Below, one piece after another: positions 34,514 to 45,781 of a DNA stretch of 64,000 nucleotides; the first letter of the stretch is position 1; every line of letters starts with the position of its first letter. The DNA is taken from positions 80,824,151-80,888,150 of the forward strand of contig NC_133120.1 of assembly GCF_033568475.1 (NCBI RefSeq), given 5' to 3'. Source of the stretch: Henckelia pumila (taxonomy: Eukaryota > Streptophyta > Magnoliopsida > Lamiales > Gesneriaceae). The notes beneath the pieces were generated by a model. The model was not told the origin of the DNA, searched no databases, and saw only the letters and a list, made by a program, of their open reading frames with translations. The position numbers were made by a program, and so were the translations under genes.

Positions 34514-35930
34514 TTAAATCTACAAGTACTTCAAAATCTTCTGCAAAAGATTCTCAATCAAAAGATTCTACAAAAGATTCTCAATCTAAATCTTTAAAAA
34601 TTTCCACAACAAATTCTTCTGTTAATACAGGAGCATCTTCTTCAAAAATATGGAAAACAAGTAATGGAAATCAATTTCAATCTGTCCATCCTCCTCTAGA
34701 AGAAATTAAAATTTCAGTTCATAATACTGAAATAATTGCTTCTCCATTCAAGCAACCTTCTGTCATTGAAGGAACTCCTACAATAAAAGAAATAAAAAAT
34801 ATTAATCTTCAAAATAATTATACAAATGTTCTTCTTAACTCTGTGGCTCATCAGCTCACTAGATTTGAGAATTCAATTCCTAATATTTTGTCAAATTCTT
34901 CAATAGAAACTTCAAAAGAAAAATTAAAAAATACTTCTGCTTTATTAAAACCAATTCAAACGTCTTCTACAATTAAAGCAAAAATTCAATTAGAAACTTC
35001 TTTAGATGTTCTTAATGAACTTAGTACTCAATTTTCAAAATTAAATTTAATTAACGATTCAAATAAAATAAATGTTGTCAATGAAATTGACGAAGTTCAA
35101 AATCAATTTAATGACTCAAATGATGAATTATTAAAAATTCATAATCCTAAAACAAATCAACATCAAAATAAAAATTACAATTCTTTTTTCAAACAACACT
35201 ATAATTTTCTTCCAAATTATTATAGTAGACCATCATTTCCAGATATGCAATTTGAAGAACCTCAAAAACATCAAAAATCCTTTTCTGGAGATAGTCTTCT
35301 CAAATGGAATCTCGATGGAAGAACTGAACATCAAATCATTTCTATGTTAGAAGAAATGATGATGGCTTCCACCGCTTACAAAGCAAAAGGTGTTGATGAT
35401 TACAACACAACTTTCAATCTAATTGCAGGATTTACCGGCCAGCTTAAAGGTTGGTGGAATAATTTCCTCACTGAATTCGATAGAACAACAATTTTAACTG
35501 CCATCAAACATGAAGTTGATGACGCAACAATACCTCCTATTCAAGATGCTGTCAATACACTAATTTATGCCATTATTAAACATTTTCTAGGCGAACCTAA
35601 AAAATTTCAAGAAAAATCTTCCGAAATTTTAATGAATTTAACATGTCCAAAATTACATGATTTTCGTTGGTACAAAGATATGTTTTTATCTAAATTACTT
35701 CTACGAGATGATTGCAGTTTTTTTTTTTTTTGAAAAGAAAGATTTATTGCAGGATTACCAAAACTCTTTGTTGAAAGAGTTAGGGAATCTATTCGCAAGC
35801 AAAATGCAAATTCAATTCCTTACCCTTCTCTAACTTATGGTGAAATCATAAGTTACATCAATGCCGAAGGATTAGCTTTGTGCAATGATTTAAAAATTAA
35901 AAAAAAAACTCAAACGGGAGCATAATGAGA
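34514..35930 (+). pseudogene. EPRV piece C: ORF1 Ser/Lys repeats and coat protein
   Basis: The segment starts in the Ser/Lys repeat, continues through a linker, and has the coat-protein core: SFSGDSLLKWNLDGRTE, MASTAYKAKGVDDYNTTF, GQLKGWWNNF, NLTCPKLHDFRWYKDMF. A homopolymer expansion of 13-14 T at about 35719-35732 breaks the frame (TGA at 35731-35733). The next stretch (FIAGLPKLF) is in another frame. This is the best-preserved coat protein in the window. The matching N-terminus is piece D. Confidence 0.85.
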
Positions 35931-36545
35931 GCACAAGAAAACTTGGTTCCTTTTGTGCTCAATATGGTTTCGAACAATTACTTCCTCCTTCAAGAAAACA
36001 TAATAAAAATAATAAACATAAATTTCAAAGAAAGTTTTACAAGAAATCTTATAAAAGAAATTATTTTAAAAATTCAAGATATTCAAAACCTTTTAGAAAA
36101 TCAAAAACTTTTTATAAAAATTCAAAAAATCATTTCAAAAATAAAACTAACAAAGTTACATGTTTTAAATGTAAAAAACTTGGACATTATTCAAATAAAT
36201 GTCCAATACAAAGAAAAATCAATGAACTTCAAATAGATTATGATTTTAAAAATCAACTATTAACTTTAATTCCTTCATCTTCTGATGATAATCAAGAAGA
36301 TATTCTTTTTCCTATCCAAGAAGAATCTGATTCAGAATATTTAAGCTCTTCTTCTTTAGAAGAAGGAAAAAAATTCTGTAATTGCAATGATGAAGTTTTT
36401 GATTGCAAATCTACAATAAATGTTATCACAAATGAACAAGAAATATTACAAGATGTTATTAGTAAAATAACTGATCCAAAATTAAAAGCTAAATTTGAAA
36501 ATCTTCTTCAAGAACCAAAACAAGAACATTATAGTCTAAACAAAG
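35931..36545 (+). pseudogene. EPRV piece C: basic region, CCHC zinc knuckle and acidic linker
   Basis: After a Lys-rich stretch a zinc knuckle CFKCKKLGHYSNKC lies at 36161-36202, in a different frame from the open frame 35925-36236. It would bind the viral RNA during packaging. An acidic linker with DDNQEDILFPIQEESDSE and FCNCNDEV follows, then 'DPKLKAKFENLLQEP', leading to the protease. Confidence 0.75.
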
Positions 36546-36547
36546 TT

Positions 36548-37231
36548 ATGTCTAGATTTAATTCAAAAGTTCAAAAAACCCTTTCAACAAGTTCTGATCT
36601 TCAATTTAAAATTAATCAAATGAAGAACCAAATTCAAGAACTTCAGAAAGATATTTCTGATGTCAAAATAGAACTTACACTTCTAAATCCTCCTTTACCA
36701 AATAATGAAGATATTAATTCAAATAATACTTCTCCATCTTCAAGTAAAAATACAACTCCTCAAAATTTTGATTTTGAATATGACGACAAAGAAGATAAAC
36801 TTCAATGTTTCATAAATAAAATTAGTCTTCAAAAATGGTACTTTCAAGGAACAATTGTTGTCAATAAACAATTCAAATTAAAAACAAAACTTTTAATTGA
36901 TTTCGGTACAGATCAAAACTATATCCGTGAAGGATTAATTCCAACCAAGTATTTCGAAAAAACAACCGAAAGATTATTTGGTGAAAATGGAAGTCCTTTA
37001 AAAATCAAATACAAACTCTCAAATGCACATGAATATAATCAAAATATTTGTTTTAAAAATATATTTTATCTTGTTAAAGATTTAGAACAAGATGTTATTC
37101 TTGGTACTCCATTTATAGTTCAATTATATCCTTTTCATGTATATGAAAAAGGAATACATTCAATAATTTTGAATCAAGAAATTACATTTCCTTTTCTCAA
37201 TCCACCAAAAGTAGAGATATACATACTCTAA
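36548..37231 (+). pseudogene. EPRV piece C: aspartic protease with altered active site
   Basis: The open frame of 227 codons contains a coiled region (QIQELQKDISDVKIEL) and the protease. The active-site motif reads IDFGTDQN (Asp codon at 36899-36901), whereas piece B has IDSGADQN. The catalytic Asp remains, but the following Ser and Ala are replaced by Phe and Thr, so activity is doubtful. DVILGTPFIV is kept. A one-base loss near 37208 relative to piece B ends the frame at 37231. No reverse transcriptase follows. Confidence 0.8.
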
Positions 37232-37289
37232 AACAAATATCTATTTTTTAAAAAATCAATAGTATAAATCTAAAAAGACAAAAACCCTC

Positions 37290-37298
37290 TATAAATAG
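37290..37298 (+). promoter_or_regulatory. TATA box upstream of EPRV ORF2 (piece C)
   Basis: TATAAATAG lies 56 bp before the ORF2 ATG (37346), in 'ccctctataaatagagacc'. It is conserved with piece B and could drive a separate ORF2 mRNA, as a second promoter does in some caulimoviruses. Confidence 0.5.
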
Positions 37299-37345
37299 AG
37301 ACCAGTTAATCTCTAAAAGTCGTTCTCTCTAAGCTAGATCTCAAG

Positions 37346-38923
37346 ATGTCATATAAGCACAAGAGTCCAGTTAGATCACAAGAAAATAAGTTTTTAGTAT
37401 TTGGAGATATGTCTCTTCCTTTACTTCCAGAGTCATCAAACAAATGTTTCAAGCCAAGTCAGCCTTATAATCTAGATCAATATCAAAAAACCCTTTTAAA
37501 TTCCTTATGGAATATTTCCCCAAACAATTCAAAACAAAAAACCTTTGTTTTAAATGCTTTAGCCAATTATTTCTCTTTCCAGTACAAATCTCCTCAAATA
37601 CAGCCCAAGTAGTTTGTTCTCTTAAATGGTAGATTTCCTGGAATTTACAATTCTCTCGAAAGATTGCAAGAATCTATCAATGATACTCTAAACCCTGTCT
37701 TTCATTCATTTGTCCAGCTGACAGATGCATTCAAGTATGCAAGAAATAGACTAGGGCCTAAATTTTTCATTTATTATGCAGCAAGATTAGATGCCTCCAG
37801 GGCTCAAGCAGTTCAAAAGCTTTCTCAATTATCTGATCCTTTTTCTATTGAATCAGATATCAAAATTTTAAAATTAAAAGAAAAGATGGTAGAACCATCA
37901 GATTAGATTTTTCAATTACAAAATGCACTTATTTCAAAAACTCAAGAGATAGAGTTTCTTTAAAAACACTATCTTATTCACAACAATCCCAGTTCTGTTG
38001 AATTGGACAAAACCAGTCCATTAGTTCCAATAAACCAAGCTCGAGTTTTCTTCAAAACTACATCAATACTTAGTTCTCTTCCAAATTTCATTTCTGAATA
38101 TATTTATTCTTTAGCCAAGAAAAATTTTATCTCAAAATTTTCAATTATCCAAAGATGTCTTTCTTCAAACCCACAAAGTCCAGCCATTGATATTAAAACA
38201 ATGATTGGCATGCACCCTTTAGATGGTCATCTCACCTACTCTCTTGTTACCACTTCAATTGTAGCCTTTTATTTTCAAGACCTTCATATATCAAATAACC
38301 AAACAACATTTGATCTTACTATCAATGAACTTTTTGATTTAGGATTAATTTCCCAACTCATATTCAAAGATGATGCTCAATTTCAAAGTTTCAATAGTTC
38401 GTTACTGAAAGAAGCAATTCAAAATCAATTCAGTAAAGGTTTCCCTTTTGTTCAATTAGAAATTGCTTCAACGATTCCAGAATGGATAGACACAGAACTT
38501 CACCCAGCTATCCATAGAGTATGGGTCAGAGGTCTTCAATTTTTCAATATTTTTACAGATCCAATGAAAATAATTTATATTAGCAATTGTCCAAAACCTA
38601 TGGACGAACAGATGAAACATCAAAGACTCAAGACTTTTGCTTTCAAACACCATTTCCTAGACCACAGATGTAAAAATTACACTCTGTTTGGATCAACTCC
38701 AATTCTCAAAGTTTACATCAAATTTGGAAGTTATCTTCAAGATTCCAAGTTCCATTTCAAAACAGAGACACCAGATATTTTTGACAATTACTGCAAACTC
38801 TATTCAAGAATGGTTATAGACATGCTTCAAGATGACTTCGATCCAGAACCAATAAATGACGATGAGCATTATGACCTCATGGATCTTCTAGGAGAAGAAG
38901 GATTACATAATATTGATACATAA
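37346..38923 (+). pseudogene. EPRV piece C: ORF2, full length with three stops
   Basis: One frame of 526 codons from MSYKHKSPVRSQ to the TAA at 38921-38923 is interrupted by stops at 37610-37612, 37904-37906 and 37961-37963. Recognisable stretches are FGDMSLPLLPES, NLDQYQKTLLNSLWNISP, YARNRLGPKFFIYYAARLDA, KTSPLVPINQARVFF and KHQRLKTFAFKHHF. The C-terminus (DDFDPEPINDDEHYDLMDL) is acidic and unlike the Trp-rich tail of piece A. No domain of known function is visible. Second ORFs of unknown function are known in florendovirus-like EPRVs; I infer this is one. Confidence 0.7.
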
Positions 38924-39677
38924 TTCAATATTATGTCCAATTTTAAAATTCAAGATTCCTTGGAATTTTCAAAAACCCGGGGAGGGAATAGTGATGACAA
39001 TAATTTCAAGAAGTTATATTACAAGTTGTATTATTGTAATCAATTATTAAAAAGAAAAAGCAAGAAAAAACAAAACAAGAAAAATAAAAAGCAGACTACA
39101 CGTGAAAAAAACAGTAGTCAGGTGTCAAGAAAAAAATACATTTCAAAATCAGACTACACGTCAAGAAAAAGCAGTAGTCACAATTTTATTTTCAAAAGAT
39201 GTAAAGATTATGTCGGCCAACACAAGCAATTATTTTTCTTTACGACAAAGAAAAGAAAAAGAAGACAAGACATTTGCTTCAAGACAAAGCAAAGGAAAAG
39301 AAGACAAGATGTCTACTTCGCCACAAAGAAAAGCAAAAAAAGATAAGTCGTCCACTTCGCTCAATAGTCAAGATTCCCATCAAGTGCTTTGAAGAAAGCA
39401 AACGAGACAAGACCCTTCACCATTATTGACAAGGAAGGAATCCTACTACAGGCGTCCCTTAACTGCTATAAAATAGGCAGGACGATCAAGAGGAAAGGAG
39501 AGCCAATTTAGACAGAGCAAAACATAGAGAGATAAATTCTTATATTTTCCCTCTGTATCTGTTTTAAATTCCTCGAATTCAATTCAATATCTTTGAATTT
39601 CAATTTGTATTTCAATCTTTCAAACCTACAAACATGCTCTTCCGCCGCTTCCATACCCTGTCCCCCCGTCGTCCTGC

Positions 39678-39680
<3 letters not shown>
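38924..39680 (+). promoter_or_regulatory. EPRV piece C: intergenic promoter region
   Basis: From 'ggggagggaatagtgatgac' (38972) on it matches the duplicated units of piece A, with purine-rich 'aagacaagac' words and a TATA box at 39467-39475. It ends at 'gtcgtcctgctcc' (39680), a few bases before the expected primer site. Host AT-repeat DNA follows. Confidence 0.7.
39467..39475 (+). promoter_or_regulatory. TATA box, pregenomic promoter (piece C)
   Basis: TATAAAATA follows 'ggcgtcccttaactgc', at the same place as in both units of piece A. Confidence 0.65.

Positions 39681-39728
<48 letters not shown>
39681..39728. repeat. (AT)n microsatellite
   Basis: About 24 AT units directly abut the end of the viral insert. 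AT-rich simple repeats are often found at EPRV borders. Confidence 0.9.
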
Positions 39729-39734
<6 letters not shown>

Positions 39735-39743
39735 GATAATAAT

Positions 39744-40268
39744 TAGGGGTAAACATTTGGTTAATTCGGTCAAAAATCAAACCGAATTATCCGAAATCGA
39801 ATTAATCGAAATATTTTGGCTAATCGAACCGAACCGAATTTATGCTAAAACCGATTTAACCGAACCAAATTAAAAATCGGTTAATTCGGTTACCGACCGA
39901 ATTAACCATTTTTTAAAAACAATTATAAAATAAGAAATTTTATAAAATTAATAATTGAAATATAATATTTTTATCATTATAAAAATATATTAAGCTTAAA
40001 AATTAGAATAACAAAAATTAAATAAAATATTAAATATAAACACATTAAAAATACATTATAAATTATATATAAAGCCTAATAAAATTTAATTATTATAATT
40101 CAGTTAACCGAATTTTCTTTTAATAAAACCAAAAACCGAACTGAAATAACCGATTTAAACGAAATTTTTGAACACAAAAACCAAATTTCCGAATTAACCG
40201 AACCGAAATTTCAAATTGAGTCGGTCCGGTCGGTTAATTCGGTTTAACCAAAATTTTTCTCTCCCTTA
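39744..40268. mobile_element. hAT-like MITE (525 bp)
   Basis: It starts TAGGGGTAAAC and ends with the complement of TAAGGGAGAG. Inside, both ends have repeated 'ggttaattcggtt' words in inverted order. Flanks are ATAATAAT on both sides (39736-39743, 40269-40276), an 8-bp duplication as for hAT elements, though the word is low complexity. It has no coding capacity. Confidence 0.65.
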
Positions 40269-41515
40269 ATAATAATAATAGTTTTTATTTTATATCAATA
40301 CTATATTAAGGTTGCAATATGAACGGTGACCATTTTTGCATGTCGTGCCAATCAAATTTTTTATCCAAATAATTTTATCTAATCACTACAATTATTTTTT
40401 AAATAAGACAAAGAATAATAGATTGGTGACTAAAAACAAACCACATTAAGACATTATTTGAGATTGCTTATACGAGTCATTTTTCAGTTTTTTTTTCATA
40501 AATTTTACTCTAATCTTATTATATTTTATATGAAAATTTATTATGTGCAACTATAAAATCATAGTTTAGAAAAAAATTTATTTTATATAAACATATCGTA
40601 TGCAAGTGTTTACTATTTATAACGAATGAACGTCTTCATTTAAAAAAATAAAAAAGAAAAAAAATGAACCTCTTTGAAAATTAATATTGGTAATTGATAT
40701 GACCAATTTAAAACGACAAAATTACCCTACTTAATTTACTAATTATTTACGTGATGGTTATCTCGAAAAATAGAAAACCGCTCACAAAATTTGGACTGTA
40801 TCTCTTAATTAACTAAATCAGTTTTTTAGGTGACTATCTTGGAGAATTTGAAAAAAAATAATAAATAAAAATAAAAGAAACCGAGAAAGCTCCCGAAAAA
40901 AAAAAGAAGAAATAAGACTAATAAAAATACAAGGAAAAAAAGTATAATGTCAAAATCTAAATATCTGTAAAAAAGTTATATATGAAAATAAAATTTAATT
41001 CAAAACGTGCATAGTATATTCAAAAAGAAGAATGTTAATGTTGGCAGTTCAAGACGAGGGGATGACTCCAAAAAAGAAGGATCAGTCGAACATCAGTAGT
41101 CGTGCTAGTCTAAGACCCGCTTTTGGGGTGGGGTCTGCCGCCTGCATAAAAACGCGTTTTCAAACTTGCATTTTATTATTATTTTTTTAAAAGTCAAGAA
41201 CTAAAGAAGAATCCAAGAGCAATTGTCAAACTTGGGTCAACTCATTTAAACACAAAGCCATTGGTCTGTCTTCTAACACGGCTACTCGGGCCCGAGAAAT
41301 TACGAGGATGTGTTTGGGAGGAGAACGAAGAAGAGTTGATGTGTGTTAGTTTGGTGGTGCCAACAAACTTTCAAACTAAGTCAATAACTTTAAACTAGGG
41401 ATAATTATATACACTGTGAGATAGCAAGATTGTTGTAAACCTCATGTAGTTATTAACTTCGAGTGTTTTCATATATTTGAGCACGTATCCTTGAAAATAC
41501 GTATGAGCAAAGAGG
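40269..41515. other. AT-rich intergenic DNA, nothing recognised
   Basis: I see no open frame, terminal repeat or RNA gene here on either strand. Confidence 0.5.
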
Positions 41516-41520
41516 TGTGT

Positions 41521-43032
41521 TGTAGTAACCTGAGTCCTGTTTTACGTTATTAAAGTGGCTAATATGTTTTAAATGGTAAGGCATGATTGAAAGGGTTTTA
41601 TTATGATAAATCAAGTGGAAAATCAACTCGGGATGTCTTGAAATGGTCTGAAAAATCCAGATATCCGAGTAGTTCGGATCCATCCAAATTGGTTCGTAAG
41701 CAGGGAGGTTTAGTTCGGACCTTTCAAACTCAGTTCAGACCATCCTAACTTTAGTAGCTGAATGTTCACTGTGTTGTCAAAAAGAGATTGACAAGTGGCG
41801 AGTTTGAACTTTTCGAAGACGCGATCGGAGCTTCCGAATTGCATGTCCCGTGAGGTGTCAAAGTGTTGTTGACACGTGCTGCGAGAGATCGGACCTTCCG
41901 AAGTCGAATTCGGAGCTTTTAAAGACATGTGTCCAGAGACGTGACATACATGCAGGATCGGACCATCCGAACTAAGGTTCGGATCTTACGAACTCCGTCT
42001 ATGAATAGGCTGAGAAATCCTCACAATTAGTGTGTGTTTTGGGTGAGGTGGTGTATCAATGTATATTTTTAGTGTTCGTAGTCACATACTCGAGGGTCGG
42101 GCGATGACAAGCTTTTATGGGACTTGTAGCGAGTTGTGCTGAAATGGGGGTTTTCGAAAACAATGGGCTGATGACAGATGCATGTACATTCCGATATCCC
42201 TAGTACTTATTGGAAGTATCTATTAGTTTAGTTAAAACTTTTAGATAAGTTATAGTTATATGGTTTTCACTTGGAATGTAGTGATGATCTATAAGCACTT
42301 GTAAACATAGACTAATGATTAAGATACGTAAGTACAAACTGAGATATTCGGTGAGTATACATGCTTATATTTTGCATTGTATGTGTCATGATACATGTTC
42401 TACTGGTTTATATATATGATGTACGTGCGTATACCACGTTGAGCCGTATTTCTTTCGAGATAGTCGTTTTAGTAGGGTCGTTCGGCCCTACACTCTTAAT
42501 ATGTGTTCGGACATCGGGAGACACTGTGACGACGAATGATGCTAATGTGATCACAACGAGTGTGTGAGCTACCCAACAGAGTTGATCCCAAATGGTACAA
42601 CGTACTCATTGACGCTTAGTTTGAGCAAGATTGTACTTGACCAGTTCCCATTTACCCAGTCATTTTATTTGCATGCATCATATCAGTATATGTACTTATA
42701 TTTACGTATTGAACGAGTGTCGCTCACGTCTGTGTTTTTATCATGGATACGCCTTTCGACGGAGCATATTGACTAGGTTTTGGTTCAGTGGTTAGTATGA
42801 CTTGGTAGCGGAGGTTGTCGGTGACTTAATTTAAGTCATTTATGGTATTTGATTAGTTTGGTTGGATTGTATTTAATCAGTTATCTTGGTTTTTCAATTT
42901 AATTCCGGCTATATTATGCTTGTTTGATATTTAATTAAGTTTTCGTAGTTATATCTGATTATGTTTTTTTTGTTTGAGTTAATTGTATGCTTAAGTTTCT
43001 GTTTAGTACGTGATTCGGGACGACTCACTACA
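41521..43032 (+). mobile_element. Solo LTR (1.5 kb), same family as 28177-29544
   Basis: TGTAGTAACCTGAGTCC...GACTCACTACA is flanked by TGTGT (41516-41520, 43033-43037). It shares 5' and 3' ends and the internal TTCGGA/TCCGAA words (41670-41990) with the LTR at 28177. The TATA box is decayed (tatgaata near 42000). No internal element remains. Confidence 0.8.
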
Positions 43033-43151
43033 TGTGTTCTCGAAATTTCAAAACACAAGAATGTATGTACTCATGAGTTAAAAAACACAGGAAACTAAAA
43101 GACCAATTTTTTACAATGTTTTTAGCAATCTCGGGATTTCACAATGATAAT

Positions 43152-44405
43152 GGGCAAAATCCCGGTTCAGTCCTAAATGTTTGGACACATTTCCGGTTCA
43201 GTCCTAAATATTTGGACGTTCACGGTCTTGTCCTAAATGTTTCCTAAAAGTTCCTGGTTCAATCCTAAATATTTATACGTTCTCGGTTTGATCCTAAATG
43301 TTTCCTAAAAGTTCCCGGTTCAGTTCTAAATTTTTTTACATTGCCGATTTTGTGCCAAATATTTCTCAAAATTTCCCGGTTTGATCCTTCCATCTACTCG
43401 TGTGTTAAAACTAACAACGCGTAGTGTTATATCATTTATGATTGAGTTTTATATTATTTATTATATATTTAACATTAAACAAGTTGTAAATAAAACACAA
43501 ATTTATTAGAGTTTTTATTCAAATTTAAATTAATTTTACACAATGTTCAAAATAAAAATATTAAATTCATGATGCTACAAAATAAAAACTTAAATAAAAT
43601 AAACAAAACTTGAGGAATTAAAATTTAATGATGTTATTTCACATTTCTATTAATTTTGTTATATTCTCATTCATGATGATTGCACATTTAAGAAAAAAAT
43701 TGGAGGTTGTAAAAAGATATATATCTTTTTAAAACTCTTTTTTTAATTTAAATAATTAGTATTTGAGAAAAATTTACTATTAAAATAAAACTTAATTTCA
43801 TATCACTACTTTAACGGTGGTCAAATAATTCATTATATTTTATCAATTGTTAACCATAAGTATTTTTCTCTTGAAAAGTTTATTGAAAATTTCAAATATT
43901 TTGTGAAATAAGTAATACTAGTTATTTGCTAAAACATTTGTTTATTTGTTTGTGATTGATAATGTTTTTAACTATAAGATTGCATGGTTCAATTTTTTTT
44001 TATTCTATAATTTTATTTTGCATCATTTATATTATATTTTTATTTGGAAAAAATTATTGTTCATTTATTATTATTATTATTATTATTAATATTATTATTA
44101 CCTTCTATTTTATTTAACTTTTTCTTTTGTTTATAAGTTTTTTTTATCACACTTTGTTTGTAGATGGAAGGACCAAACCGAAAAATTTTGAAAAATATTT
44201 AGGACGAAATCTGGAACGTAAAATATTTAGGACTGAACTGAAAACTTTTTAAAACATTTGGGACCAAACTGAAAATATAAAAACATTTAGGACTGAACCG
44301 GAAATTTTCGAAAAACATTTGGGACCAAACCGGGAATTTTCGAAAAACATTTGGGACCAAACCGGGAACGTTCAAACATTTAGGACTGAACCAGGATTTT
44401 TCCCC
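43152..44405. mobile_element. Mutator-like TIR element without transposase
   Basis: The termini are inverted: GGGCAAAATCCCGGTTCAG at the left and the complement of GGGGAAAAATCCTGGTTCAG at the right. The 9-bp direct repeat AATGATAAT (43143-43151, 44406-44414) is the size made by Mutator-like transposases. Several sub-copies of 'ggttcagtcctaaat' follow each terminus, giving complex TIRs about 230 bp long. The middle is AT-rich and noncoding. Confidence 0.8.
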
Positions 44406-44414
44406 AATGATAAT

Positions 44415-44989
44415 GTACACAATTAACCATAACAATTACTGATATGCATTGTAAATCACCTGACCAATTTTTGATTTTTTCCATTTCAGAAGGTTATAAA
44501 AAATGGACTATGAGTAATCTCTCGATATTTCAATTAACGAGATTTAACGTCGAGTGTATTGTCTCACTCTATATTTAACGGTCGTTATCGTTCCAAACAC
44601 ATCGGATCCATATCCCGCGCAATTTTTTTTTTAAAATGTGGTGGCAATTGAATCTACCATGTCCGACTTCAAGGTCATTGAACTGAACCCTATAATGTTA
44701 TCTTGATTCTTGAATTTGGAAATTGGAATCAAAGCTGATGCATATTGCATTTTCTATTATTGACTTTATTCTTGAAGAGTAGCTCATATTAATAACGCCA
44801 CTTTCACATCGTACCAAACGCAGCCTAGCTCATATTTCATACTTTTCTTTGTCTCGGCGCAGTTAAAAAGCTCCAAAGGTTGGAAATTTGACACAAACAT
44901 CCGCGAAGCAAAAATCTCACAAATTTTTTTAATCAAGAAATCTTTTCAATTCTTTCTCCTAATCTCTCGCCGCTCATACAAAATTGGTT
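44415..44989 (+). promoter_or_regulatory. Probable promoter region of the TOM1-like gene
   Basis: This non-repetitive stretch lies between the Mutator-like element and the pyrimidine-rich 5' UTR. I cannot identify a convincing TATA box. Confidence 0.4.
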
Positions 44990-45781
44990 ATACAAAACAA
45001 GAATTTAGATTCCTTTATCTCTCTCTGTGGACTGAACCAGACTCGAGGGTTTCTGCGGGGGTAATCTTCTCAAGATCCTGCTTTTGTGTTCTCTTTAATT
45101 ATGTCTTGGTTTGATTCTCACGATTCTTGATCGTTTTGGTTGTATTTCGAATTGGGTTTTTTGGTTTCCTGAAAAGGCTCGATCTTTTGGTATTTTTGGC
45201 TGATTTTGTTTTAATTATGCACTGGCGGATGGTATTGGATTCTTGTTTTCCCCTTTTTGGTTGGATGTTGTTCTGATTTCTCGATTTAGTCTTTCAGTTA
45301 CTCACGCGTATGAACTTTTTTGCATTGCTTGATCTTGTTTTTTGTTCCTAATTTACTTGTGGTTTTAGAGTTTTTTTTCCCTTCTGGTTAGTTTACAACT
45401 TTGGGATGTTTTGTTTGGTATTTATTTATTCCGGTGCACTTTTTTGCACGTCATAATGTGAAAGTTAATAGCGATACAGCTGATCGTGAAAATTGTCTTG
45501 TTTAAATGTTTGTATGAGTTGACCTTTTGTTTTCATTTTCCAATTATCTGAAGTATGCTCTCTGAATCAATCACGCAATTGTGTGCATGTGTTGGTCGAT
45601 ATTGTCTCATGTTACCGCACGGAGGTGGGTCATATTCTCTTCACCCGACAGAATTAGCTTTCATCATGTGCAAATAAGTGCAAACCTGATGTTTATCAGT
45701 GTGATTGTTTTTAAATTGATGATTTCTTTCTGACTTGTTTCTCTTAGGAAAGTGAATTGATTGTTCAAAAAATAGGCATAC
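44990..45781 (+). other. 5' UTR of the TOM1-like gene, with a probable leader intron
   Basis: A pyrimidine-rich leader ends at 45060 before GTAATC. A good acceptor 'cttgtttctcttag' ends at 45747. A leader intron 45061-45747 would leave 34 noncoding bases before the ATG at 45782. The exact transcript start is not visible. Confidence 0.5.

Noticed and set aside
39508-39780. 90-codon frame with Tyr-Ile repeats on minus
   Set aside because: It translates the (AT)n microsatellite.
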